Source: Candidula unifasciata (lineage: Eukaryota > Mollusca > Gastropoda > Stylommatophora > Geomitridae). From it: a DNA stretch of 64,000 nucleotides. The stretch spans positions 62,001-126,000 of the forward strand of contig CAJHNH020000838.1 in NCBI GenBank assembly GCA_905116865.2, read 5' to 3'. This document shows positions 10,629 to 20,689 of this stretch, in pieces. The notes below the pieces were generated by a model, which was not told the origin of the DNA, ran no database searches, and saw only the letters and a list, made by a program, of their open reading frames with translations. The translations under genes were made by a program, and so were the position numbers. Positions within the stretch are counted from its first letter, which is position 1. Every line of letters begins with the position of its first letter.

Positions 10629-13358
10629 AAACATTTGAGGATAGGAAAGTTGTTTCGAACAGAAAAATCTGAGACATCGAAAGGTGTTTAATTATCAACC
10701 TGACGTCAGGTAGTACCAGTTCAACATACGAACGTAAGCGGGGAAGATCGATGGCGAAATAACAACAACCCATATTCGATAGTTCACAGATTGAACAACG
10801 TTCGGACAAATTCCAGGCTTTGAATACTGATAGACAAGTCCACGTTTTAAGTTTCGACCAAGTAATCAACAATCAACTAAGATGCGAAGGAAAGATTGCA
10901 GACAGTGACGGTGTCAAAGAGCATTCATTGATTGTAGCAAAGGAATACAACCGTAAGTCTACACAGAGATGATGTGAGACTAGGACTGCCCCTCTGCAAA
11001 ACTTCCAAAGCCTTGTTGTTTGATCAAATTTTGCTGCCGACTAAAGTGTGGTAAAGTGTAGTGGGAAATCTACACTGAACAACACAGAGAAGCGTCGACA
11101 CCAGATCCTGTTTTTCGGATCTGTTTTTCAAAACATATAGAAAGACAGTGAAACACCGGATAGAGTGTTAACTGTACAGAAATCAAAAAGAACCACAGCT
11201 CTGACACTGGGTATTTGTGTCGCAGCTCTACATTTTCAGTCGTGGCAAACCAGTCAATAGGAAAACTGCAGTATGACAAGTCTACAAAAACCTCAAGATC
11301 AGCACTCATTAATGTCTCGTGATCAATGATGCTTCAAGTTCATCGTGTAATCGCACATATCACAAGAAAGCGATAACAATAAAGCTTTCCTACGTCCTAA
11401 ACACATTCAGTCGACAGGAAAAGCATCAAATTGGTCGGTGCAAATCTAAGTATTGATTGAAGTGTGTAGCAGTAGCTAGCAGTGAACTATTTGTCTACAA
11501 TTAACAATGTACTATTGAAGTGTGTAGCTAGCAGTGAACTATTTTAGTGTCTACAGTTAACAAGGTACTATTGAAGTGTGTAGATACCAGTTGAACTACT
11601 CAATGATAAATATCCAGTTTATGAAACCTATAGTACAGTGAACAGTACCACAAACAGTATACAGTTTCTGTAATAAATATTTCACTGAACAATTCCTTAA
11701 TTGGTGTGCATTCAATGCCGAAATTACTAGTGTGAGCAGATAAACTGTGCGGTATTAATTGGTTTCAGTGCCCAGTGCATGAAATCATTACTAAGGTGTG
11801 TTAATTTCAATTAACCATATCAAATTATCATTTCTTTAGTATTTAAAAGTAGCAGTAGCATATTCAACAGACAAGCTTCAACGAAACAACCTTCAAGAAA
11901 GCAACAGCCATCGCAGAATCAGCTTCAGGTCAACTTCAGGACAGTCAACTAGATCAGCACAACAATATACATTGATTATTAAATTTATTTTTGATTTATT
12001 TTTCTGGTGATTCAATTATTTATTATAATTATCAATATTATTTATTTATAATTTACATTGGTGCATTCATTGACATCTACTTTATCTATTAATATTGTTA
12101 TATTGGTGTTTTTGATATTATTTTGTATTTTCCTATTATTCTTTACATTATTTCTTTTTATTTATAAATATTGGCAAATTGTATTGAAATTCTATATTAT
12201 TTTTTGGATCATTTTAAAAAATTGTGGGTGTTATATTACACGGAAGTTCAGTACCACCATCATCAGGAAGTGCCATAATTAATCATATACACATCATTAT
12301 CAAGTGTCAAAGTTATTTCAATTTGAGTTTAACATTTGATCTACCCATTCACATTTGATCATCATCAAGTATAATCACTATAACAAAAGTATAGTTGTGG
12401 GTAATAGAAATTGTATTGTATACCAAAAATAATAAGTCAATCATTAGTTGATTGGCGAAGGATCATTGTAATATCATTTGGTGATACACTAATTGATTCA
12501 ACACTATATCTTTATTTAATCTGTGTTGAATAGTATTATTGTTGATTTCTAATATAGACTGAAGGTATTGGGGGATAAGAATTATTTTTTTTTAGTTTCT
12601 GCATATATATTGTAACTGAGTTTTGCGTCATTGAAAGCGAACTTAATAAGCATCTTACTGAACAAGTGAATTTAGTAGTTATTACGTGAAATAATTCAAT
12701 TATTTGAGACTATTAGTGATTACTCTATCACAGTCGATTATCAAGACTAATTCAATCAAATATTTTTTTTAGAATAGTATTTAATTATACCCAGACTGTG
12801 CGGCCAATAAAAACAATTTTTTTTTTTGGTGATTTTACAAGGTATAATCAGTTGAAACTTTATAACCAACTACTGTGCTACACAGGATTATTATAACATT
12901 GTTACACATTTACATATTAATTAATTATTTATTTGGTAAATATTTTGATAGTCCACTACATCAACACTTTGATAATCCAATACATCTACTCTAGTGCTAT
13001 AACATTCTATTAGTTGATTATTAAATCTTTATCAAATAATAGATCATTTTCCTTGTTGCCATATCTAATTTCTCAAGTGTGCTTAACTAATTTACTCTCC
13101 CATAAACTAAACAAATATTAGTTAACTCTTATCTCAAACATCAACTGTATATATATAGAATTATTTAGTAATAGACTAGGTGGTTGTAAGAGTTACATCC
13201 ACTTTATTGCAAGGTTTGGTATTGATACCCAGTGACATTTAGTTATTAATTCAAGTTACTAGTTCATTATATTGAACTTATATTGTTCTTTTTAGGGTGT
13301 GTATTTTGAAAGAAAGGAATTGTAACTTTACTGTTGTTTACATTGTAAAGACATAAAA
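10629..13358 (+). other. Long non-coding leader of the LTR element
   Basis: About 2.7 kb between primer binding site and gag start without a convincing reading frame. The distal part (about 11950-13350) is strongly AT-rich. Around 11457-11600 there are three degenerate copies of a roughly 55-bp unit starting gaagtgtgtag. A 74-codon hydrophobic frame at 12058-12282 is in low-complexity AT-rich sequence and is probably chance. Such a leader is long for a Ty3 element and could include packaging signals or captured sequence. Confidence 0.7.
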
Positions 13359-14543
13359 ATGTCTAACTTGGCAGAACTGATCAAGCTGGGCAAAGAATTG
13401 AATTTAGAAGGGGAAGAACTTAGAAAGTTTTGTGATGAGAAGGAAAAGAAAATGCAAGACGATGCCAGGGAAGAACGGAGATTATTAAGAGCACACGAAC
13501 TAGAGGTTAAAAGACAGGAGATGGAGATAAGAGAAAAACAGCTGGAACAAGAAAGAATATTAAAAGAACAAGAACTGAATTTGGAACGCGAGAAGATAGC
13601 TGCGTCGATTCAGATTGAAAAAGAAAAGACAGAGGCACAAATCAGAACTAAAGAAATGGAAAATGATTCCAGAAGAGAAGCTGCTATCCAAAAAGAAAGA
13701 TTAAAAGAAGAAGAAAATAAATTCAAAAAGTATGCAGGTATAGTCAGAAATTTCTCTGAAAAGGATGACATTGGTAGTTATATATCTAGCTTTCTTTTGC
13801 AAATGCGCTTTCATGATGTGCCAAAAGACCAGTGGGCCATTATTTTTCAAAAACATTTAGCATTTGAACCATTGAAGATCTTAGAAACAGTCCCTGAACA
13901 TCTAAGATTAGACTTTGACTATATTAAAGATCGCATCATGCGACACTATGACCTACATGAAGCAGGGTATAGGAAAAAGTTTCTGGATTTAAAGCCAAAG
14001 TCTGATCAGACATTCACTGACTATTTTTCGGAAGTTCAGAATATTTTTGATAAATGGATTGATTCGGCCAATGTTAGAGATAATTATAAATTATTAGTAG
14101 ATTTATTATTAAGGAACAAAATGTTGGAATCTCTACCTAAACCTATGTCAACCTTTTTAAGAGAAAATAAACCAACCTCATTGAAGGAGTTAGAGAATTT
14201 AGGTGAGAATTATTTTTCAGCCCATCGTGAAATCTTCATTTCCAACCCGGTACCAGACATTGAAACTGGAGCTAGTGCCAGTTATGACAAAGCCAGATAC
14301 AACCAAGGGGCAAACCCACACAAAAACAAAACCACGTTCAACAAAAAGTGGCAAATGACGTACTGCAAATATTGTCAAAAATCTCATCCGAACGACAAAA
14401 TGTGTGATAGAAATCCGGGTTATAAAGAGTATGTAGACAAACTGTTTAATAGAAGAACACAGAGATTGAAATTTTATAAAGATGCCATTAAATGTTACAA
14501 TTGTGGTTGCTATAATCATGTGAAAAAAAAACTGTTTATTTAG
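13359..14543 (+). CDS. gag: Gag polyprotein of the Ty3-type element
   Basis: 394 codons. Residues about 25-125 are a highly charged coiled coil rich in Glu, Lys and Arg. A capsid region follows (about 126-290) whose C-terminal half (AGYRKKFLDLKPKSDQTF onward) resembles the SCAN/retroviral capsid C-terminal fold. A first Cys/His cluster, CKYCQKSHPNDKMC, has CX2CX3HX5C spacing. A second, starting CYNCGCYNH, is a CCHC knuckle whose fourth ligand position reads Leu in this frame. The frame ends at TAG 14541-14543, just after a run of nine A (14523-14531). The pol frame is +1 relative to gag. The A run sits exactly at the missing ligand, so this is either a programmed shift, slippage, or a one-base indel. 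Confidence 0.88.
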   Translation: MSNLAELIKLGKELNLEGEELRKFCDEKEKKMQDDAREERRLLRAHELEVKRQEMEIREKQLEQERILKEQELNLEREKIAASIQIEKEKTEAQIRTKEMENDSRREAAIQKERLKEEENKFKKYAGIVRNFSEKDDIGSYISSFLLQMRFHDVPKDQWAIIFQKHLAFEPLKILETVPEHLRLDFDYIKDRIMRHYDLHEAGYRKKFLDLKPKSDQTFTDYFSEVQNIFDKWIDSANVRDNYKLLVDLLLRNKMLESLPKPMSTFLRENKPTSLKELENLGENYFSAHREIFISNPVPDIETGASASYDKARYNQGANPHKNKTTFNKKWQMTYCKYCQKSHPNDKMCDRNPGYKEYVDKLFNRRTQRLKFYKDAIKCYNCGCYNHVKKKLFI

Positions 14544-14577
14544 AAGAAAATTTAAGGAAGCCAACATATCACAGGCA

Positions 14578-15999
14578 ATGTCAGACTCAGATTCAGACAC
14601 TGAACCATTTGAGACCAATGCAGTAACTGTTGAAACTTGCCCTGTATGTCAACAGTTCCATGAAGAAGATAGCCTTCCATGTGGCCATAATATACCTGTA
14701 CAAGAAGCCAACTCAGCCACAAATACACACGGAACCTTAAAATTAAACAGAGGAATTGTAAATGGAAGAATAACCACCATTTTGAGAGACACGGGCGCCA
14801 CAATTTCAGGTATCCACAAAGATCTTATCAAACCTGAAGATTCCACATCAAACTACAGTTCGCCTTTAGTGGTAGTAAAGAAAAAGGATGGTTCACTACG
14901 TTTGTGTGTTGACTATAGGAAACTAAACCAAATTACCTATTTAGAAACTGAGCCCATCCCTTCGTCAGATGAAATCATACAAGAATTATATAACTCGAAA
15001 TTTTTTACAAAAATTGACCTTTCAAAAGGCTACTGGCAAATACCACTAACACCAGAAGCTGTAAAATATACTAGCTTTCAAACTCCAATTGGACTAAAAC
15101 AATGGTTGCGTTTACCATTTGGATTAATAAACGCTCCGAAAATTTTCACAAAAATGGTTAGGAAACTGTTATATGCAATTCCTCACGTCACAGCATATAT
15201 GGATGACATCTGTATACACACCAAAACATTGCACGATCACTGCACTACCCTACAAAAAGTCCTATCAAGAATAAATGACGCAAAATTGACAGTGAATCCT
15301 TTAAAAACTGAAATTGCATACACAAAAATTGATTACTTAGGACATGTTATATGCGAAGGTTTAGTCCAAACAGATGAAAACATTGTTTCTAAAATTTTGA
15401 AGATCCAAAAACCTAAAACTAAAAAGCAGCTACAATCTCTACTAGGGTTAATAAACTATTACGGTAAATTCATCCCAAATTTAGCAACACTAACATCACC
15501 ACTATCAGAGTTATTAAAGAATCAACAATTGAAAAAATCAGATTGGAATGAAACACATGAGGAAATTCTAGTTAAAATAAAAAACTGTTTTTCAAAATAT
15601 CCTATTTTGAGACAACCTGACCCTTCCAAAAGATTTTTTCTACAATCAGATGCCAGCGGTCACACAATAGCTAGCATGCTTGCGCAGAAACATTCACAAA
15701 CATTACTCCCAGTAATGTATATGTCACAGAAACTTAACCAAACTCAACAAAAATACAATACATTTGAACGAGAAGCGTTGGCACTAGTTATTAGTCTAAA
15801 AAAGTTCCAGAAGTTTCTTTTGGGAAAAGAATTCACTATTTTAACAGATAACTTGGGGTTGACAAAATTATTAACAATTGATGCCAATAGCAATCCAAGG
15901 GTATATAGATGGGCATTGTTGATATCACAATTCAAATTTAACATTGAACACATCAAAGGAACAGACAATCATTTACCAGATATCATGTCACGTTTGTAG
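14578..15999 (+). CDS. pol: Truncated Pol: protease stub, reverse transcriptase, RNase H
   Basis: 473 codons from the first ATG; the frame itself is open further upstream toward the gag end. Near the N-terminus is a Cys/His cluster CPVCQQFHEEDSLPC (about residues 21-35). A protease active site DTGAT (about 70-74) follows, but within about 20 residues the protein jumps to the RT core (SSPLVVVKKKDG). The protease C-terminal half and the usual RT lead-in are therefore gone. RT motifs are present: FTKIDLSKGYWQIPL, LPFGLINAP, and AYMDD with both catalytic Asp. RNase H follows (SDASG, EREALALV, LTDN) and the frame ends DIMSRL, where integrase would begin. No integrase HHCC or DDE sequence is found before the 3' LTR. 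The RT and RNase H look catalytically intact; the whole is non-autonomous. Confidence 0.92.
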   Translation: MSDSDSDTEPFETNAVTVETCPVCQQFHEEDSLPCGHNIPVQEANSATNTHGTLKLNRGIVNGRITTILRDTGATISGIHKDLIKPEDSTSNYSSPLVVVKKKDGSLRLCVDYRKLNQITYLETEPIPSSDEIIQELYNSKFFTKIDLSKGYWQIPLTPEAVKYTSFQTPIGLKQWLRLPFGLINAPKIFTKMVRKLLYAIPHVTAYMDDICIHTKTLHDHCTTLQKVLSRINDAKLTVNPLKTEIAYTKIDYLGHVICEGLVQTDENIVSKILKIQKPKTKKQLQSLLGLINYYGKFIPNLATLTSPLSELLKNQQLKKSDWNETHEEILVKIKNCFSKYPILRQPDPSKRFFLQSDASGHTIASMLAQKHSQTLLPVMYMSQKLNQTQQKYNTFEREALALVISLKKFQKFLLGKEFTILTDNLGLTKLLTIDANSNPRVYRWALLISQFKFNIEHIKGTDNHLPDIMSRL

Positions 16000-16752
16000 A
16001 ACATGTTACAACTGCTATTACAACTTGTATTAACTGAAATCATTTATTCAAGGGTATGCATTGTATTATTGTATAAATGTATTATATGAATTTACAACTT
16101 GGAAAATGTATGTTTTGATTGGAATGGGTATAATATAGTAAACAATGAAAGGGAGACAACATTCAGGATTAAAAAACACCTCACCAGAAAATGTTACATT
16201 TACTAGTATACTAAATTGAATTGGTGTAGCATTTAATTTGAATATGTGTGTTAATGAGACATGTTGTGGTTCTGAAGACAAGGTAATTAACTACATCTTG
16301 TACCTTACATAGTTGGGAACAAAACCATACATTGCTGATTTAGCCATTGTTGAGGACTTTCATGAATGGGAATAGCGAGGGTGGGACTTCATGGGGTCAC
16401 ACTTCGGTTTTAGAGCCAAGATTTTGGACTTCCGCACCGATCGGGGGGTGCCAGGAGAGGGGTTCGGTTGTATACCGACTTTAGAGCTGGGTGGGGATAC
16501 CTATGGAGCCAGATTATTGGTCTTCCGCACTAAAAGGGGAGTGCCTGGGGTGAGGATCCCATTAAGGTATTTACAGTCGTGCAAAGACCCAACAGATGGC
16601 ATTTTAGAGTGTTTGAATTGTTAACCTAATAAGGTAAAGGGAACTTGGTTGGAAATGAACTTGTCGAAAATGATTCACTACAAAGGTCTAGAATCACAAT
16701 GTTCAATGAAATGTTCACACCTGATTAATTGAAAATGTAAAACATTTTTTTT
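16000..16752 (+). other. 3' untranslated segment of the LTR element (integrase missing)
   Basis: Holds no integrase-like frame. Around 16391-16570 two degenerate copies of a unit of about 90 bp occur (the shared core cttccgcac appears at about 16430 and 16524), giving a chance 77-codon ORF. The remainder is AT-rich and featureless. Confidence 0.7.
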
Positions 16753-16766
16753 GGGGTGGGGGAGAA
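16753..16766 (+). other. Polypurine tract
   Basis: GGGGTGGGGGAGAA, preceded by a T run, ends directly at the TG of the 3' LTR. This is the standard site of plus-strand priming in reverse transcription. Confidence 0.85.
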
Positions 16767-17492
16767 TGTAGTGAGTCATTTTCTCCTCATTAATTTATGC
16801 CCGATAGATGACGTCAGTAATAGATGTAAGACGAATGTTTTGACTGGTTGAGATAACACGAGATTTATGTCTTGAGTTTCATGAGAGACATCGGAAAGTC
16901 AGGTTTTATGTGAAACATGATTGTTCACAGGATTTGTATGAAATGTGAATTATCACGGGCCAGACACAACTTTCAACAGTGGGAAATTCGTGAGAATGAA
17001 TCCAGAATATTCTAGAATCAGAGATCAGAGGGCTATATAATAGCGAGGAAAAGGTTTGTGGGCAGTCTCGTTTTGGACCCAGGAACAGTGTGCATGGACA
17101 GCGGTGGATGATGTGTGAATTCAGCAGATGTTTTTGAGTGAATTTGTTCCAGTCCAACTTGGCGAAGAAAGCTGGCCAGTAACATGTCTGCCGGTCGTCT
17201 GAGTGTATCTGTCAGGACAGCTGTTGTGTTTCGTTTACGATGTTAGTGTAAATCGATTGGGATTTCTGCTTGAAGGTAATAATTGATTCTTGCATTATAA
17301 TGTGTGCCTGGACAGTTGTCAAGTTCATGTGCCGGCTGTGTAAGCCGCGAGTGGAAGAATAAAGTACTGGAACAGTATCGTGTTGTTTCCCAGTCGTCCA
17401 TTTTTTCTGCTCGACGTGTGATGTCGGTTTTGTGAGTTGGCAGCGAGCGTGCGATGAGGCGAGCCAGTAGAAGATAAAAGAGAATCATCGCA
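16767..17492 (+). repeat. 3' LTR (726 bp)
   Basis: Same length and, by eye, the same sequence as 9888-10613. The AATAAA at 17358-17363 would be the element's polyadenylation signal. Confidence 0.95.
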
Positions 17493-17497
17493 GGAAC
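17493..17497. repeat. Target-site duplication, right copy (GGAAC)
   Basis: Exact copy of 9883-9887, directly after the terminal CA of the 3' LTR. Confidence 0.93.
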
Positions 17498-17544
17498 ACA
17501 TACAATAAATCATAATAAAAGGTACCAGATTGTCAAGTAGAGTT

Positions 17545-17895
17545 GTCCTAGTCAATCTGTGTCCCTCTCTTTGTTTGGAACACCCCTCTTATTGCCTAGG
17601 GCTTTCCTCTTTTTGTCTGTGTATCCTCTCATACTGTCTAGTCTTCCCTCTTGCCTGTGTAGCCTCTCCTACTGTCTAGTCTTCCCTATTATTGTTTGAA
17701 TCTTCCCTCCTATTGTCAGTCTCAACCTTCTCATTGTCCAGGGCTACCCTGTTTTTGTCTGTCCTCCTTCTTATTGTCTGAGTCTTCTATGTTGTTGTCT
17801 GGGTCTTCCTTCTTATTATCCGGGTCTTCCCACTTATTATCTTGGTCTTCCCTCTTAAAGTCTCCGCCTTCCTCCTCACTGTCTGGGTAATCCGT
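17545..17895. repeat. Pyrimidine-rich degenerate minisatellite, block 1
   Basis: Loosely periodic units of about 20 bp around ttgtctgggtcttccctct. The same array resumes at about 19187 after a LINE fragment. Confidence 0.75.
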
Positions 17896-17899
17896 CTTC

Positions 17900-19187
17900 T
17901 TGTAATCTTAGTTTCAGCTTCATAGCAAACAGGTCACCCCGTAGTTGCTCCGCTCCTGTGCCAATGAAAAACATACAACATGTTTATCACAGTGCCTTGT
18001 AGAAAGACTGACAGACTGCTGTCTCAGCATATGCGCTTGCATACAATCGCATTAAAAACATACTGTAGCCATCCGAAGTGCTAACACAAACAGTCCGACA
18101 TTAGAAATGCAGTTCGTCGTGGATGGTAGCACTAGTGACAAGCACAAGTCACCAGCAGATTAACAGTTGCACGCGCGATAAATTTTAATCACATAATGGC
18201 ACCATCAATATTGCGCCAACCGGCATCGCGCAATTTTGTGAATCTACAATTCACACCACCACGTTGGTCACAGTCGAAAAACATTCCAAATGAAATCCGC
18301 AGTTCACAGTGTCACGCTATGAACTCAACTCAAAAGCTGGGCAACGAAACTATATCCTTCCAATCTACAAATGGAGCAAAAATGCAACGGCCACCGTCTG
18401 GCAGAAGCAAACAAACAAAAAATTGCCACGGCTCAAAAATCATGCCGTGCCTAGAGTCCATTTTGACCTGAACCATTATGTGAGGGTTAATAAACGGTCA
18501 CCCTAGTAGTACCCTCACTATTAGCTGGAGAAGGGACTTTGGACATTACATCCACCAGCAAGTGTCGCCCCTACAACGACCTGACTGCCTTCGTTAACGA
18601 CTGTTCACCCAACAGCCATGCAGTTCTTTGGCACGAAGGAGACACCTTGAACTTTGGCTTCGGACTGCCGACTCCCTACAAGATGTTATGTTATCATAGT
18701 AGACGTCACTGCACATTGGATATTCCCATGCGTTCTCAGTCCTCCGATGCTGCAGACACTCCAAAGTAATTCTAGTAATTGTTCCCATAAAAAGCTGGTT
18801 ATAATGTCTCCTATCTCGGATTCGAAGACGGCAAAGACGTGCTTCACCATGCTGTACTCCCATATCACGCAATCGTGTTAGTGTCAAGGATTCGTCCTCA
18901 TTGTCCACTAGCCCAGTCCGTACAGCATTGACGATATCTGCTTTGTCCATGCTTTTTACGGCAGTCCTTAGTGCAGTGCTTGCCATTTTGTCCGCTCGCT
19001 CATTTCCCTTTACGCCCGCATGACCCGGTGTGTAGATCCAGGTTACGGAGGTTAAGTACGATTTTCGAATGATTTCTACCCCTTCAGAGCGCATACTGCC
19101 TGTTGTTATATTCTGAAGCATATTCTTGGAGTCTGAAATAATAACTGTCTGTATGGCGGTTTGCTCAGCTACCCATGTTAAAGCTTT
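17900..19187 (-). mobile_element. 5'-truncated LINE with RNase H domain and 3' UTR
   Basis: The minus-strand frame from about 19186 reads FKALTWVAEQTAIQTVIISD then SKNMLQN, and the RNase H signature VTWIYTPGHAGVKGNERADK. It continues to a stop near 18594. The 3' UTR (18593-17905) is shared with 4370-4870. The fragment interrupts the pyrimidine-rich array, which flanks it on both sides, so it was inserted after the array formed. Confidence 0.85.
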
Positions 19188-19540
19188 AAACTGGGTCTTC
19201 CTTCTTTTTGTCTGTGTCTTCCCTCATATTGTCTTAGTCTTTCCTCGTATTGTCTTGGTCTTTCATTTTACTGTCTCGATCTTCCCTCCTAATATCTGTG
19301 TTTCCTCTCTGATTGTCTGGGTATTTCATCTTATTGTCTGGATCTTACATCTTATTCCCTGTCTCCCCTTTTATTGTGCCGGTATTCCCTCTTCTTTTTT
19401 GTTTGTTTTATTGTCGTAGTCTCTCCTCGTTTGTCTGTGTCTCTCCACTTTACGTCTTTCATCTTGATGTCAGTGACTCCCCTCTGACTGACTGTCTTCT
19501 GTCGCATTGTCTCAAACTCAATCGTCACCCGTGAGTCTGT
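19187..19540. repeat. Pyrimidine-rich degenerate minisatellite, block 2
   Basis: Continuation of 17545-17895 (ctgggtcttccttcttttt, tgtctgtgtcttccctc) on the far side of the LINE insertion. Confidence 0.75.
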
Positions 19541-19939
19541 CAATCCTATGTCAGTGAGAAAAACATAGATACAGTGCATTCCTTTAAACATGATTTGTTT
19601 ATAGGGTGGGATAGTGGTGGCGGTAGCGCTGACACAAAGAAAATATTCGTGGGAAAAAGGGGGGGGGGGCTTTACAATTTTCTGGCGGAGGGAAACTCGA
19701 ATGACTAAGCCTTAAGTGTTTCATAATAATAATAATAATAATAGAGAGCCGCACCCCACCCCATCCCCGTCTTCAGCAGGAACGCAAGATTCCAGTTCTG
19801 ATGATACCTAATAATAACAATGATGATGATAAGGTACGGAATTGAACAAATATAATAATATCTTTGAAATAATATACGTATAAACAGAAACTTAAACAGA
19901 AAACATTTTTGACATGGTTGGAGAATATGGCTATGTCTT

Positions 19940-20680
19940 CTTATAATGGTTCTAATCACCTTGGGACGTGAGTGCAGGGACTGGTCAGCTGGTGCTGTAG
20001 AATCAGAAGTTCAACAAATGGTTCATGACAATTCCCGCCCAGGTGATGTGATTGTCTATACTGATGGCTCTGTATTGGGGGCAGTCGAAGTGCATGGGGG
20101 TTCAAATCGAAGGCGAATTGACGTCGCTTGGTGCAGCAAAGCCTGGCATATGATATCACAATGTCTAGTTTGAGAATGGAGGTGGAGGCAGTCACTGCCG
20201 CTTTCTGCTGTCTTGAGAATCAGCTGTACACACAGGCCGTGATTGTAACTGACTCACAGAGCATGTTGAGAAAGGTGGAGACAGGTGTGCTCTGTGCAGA
20301 GTGGCAAGGTTCGTATCCTTTGGATATTTTCTCCAGGCTATGCCGGTGTGTGGGCAGATAGACTGGCCGGTTCTGCGCCACTTGGTGGTGATGTATAACA
20401 AGCTGGATGTTTTATGGCCCTTTGATGGCGAGTAAACAGTGCCAAGGCACAGATAGATAATTACGGTGTGAGGAGATTGACACTGCAGGAGTTACAAGGG
20501 AATCTGGGTGTCTCTCGACACTCAGGAGAAAGGCGAGACGAATATACAATCAGGGAGTTACTGCTACCATCATAATTTTAACTCTTCGCTTGCTGCTGAA
20601 GATGGAGACGGAGCGCTTATGTGGGTGTCCCGAGTGCTGTGATGTCGAATCCTAATTCAACATTACTTAGAAAAGAGTTA
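19940..20680 (+). mobile_element. Degenerate LINE RNase H fragment
   Basis: Plus-strand pieces VIVYTDGSVLGAVEVHGG, YDITMSSLRMEVEAVTAAF, VIVTDSQSMLRKVETG and ADRLAGSAPLGG are collinear with RNase H (DG, E, D motifs). A tail ETERLCGCPECCD-like follows. Frameshifts break it into several frames. Confidence 0.75.
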
Positions 20681-20689
20681 TCAGGGGAT

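Larger units (their letters stand above)
9888..17492 (+). mobile_element. Ty3-type LTR retrotransposon, recent insertion, integrase-less
   Basis: A 7605-bp element bounded by two 726-bp direct repeats that begin TG and end CA, flanked by the 5-bp duplication GGAAC (9883-9887 and 17493-17497). In order it has: 5' LTR, a tRNA-Pro-type primer binding site, a 2.7-kb non-coding leader, gag, a pol frame with protease stub/RT/RNase H, a 0.75-kb tail, a polypurine tract and the 3' LTR. The RT sequence (FTKIDLSKGYWQIPL, AYMDD) and RT-RNase H order place it in Ty3/Gypsy. Most of the protease and all of integrase are missing, so it could move only with enzymes supplied by another copy. It sits in the intergenic space between the divergent BPNT2 and UBE2W genes, sense to UBE2W. 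Confidence 0.95.

Noticed and set aside
10027..10634. Minus ORFs in the LTR (83 and 88 codons)
   Set aside because: Duplicated in the 3' LTR only because the LTRs are identical; no coding signature.
12058..12282. 74-codon hydrophobic ORF as an envelope-like protein
   Set aside because: It lies in AT-rich low-complexity leader; hydrophobicity follows from base composition, with no signal or cleavage features.
14217..14618. 133-codon minus ORF
   Set aside because: Antisense shadow of gag.
16391..16624. 77-codon ORF as integrase remnant
   Set aside because: No HHCC or DDE features; it arises from a degenerate direct repeat.
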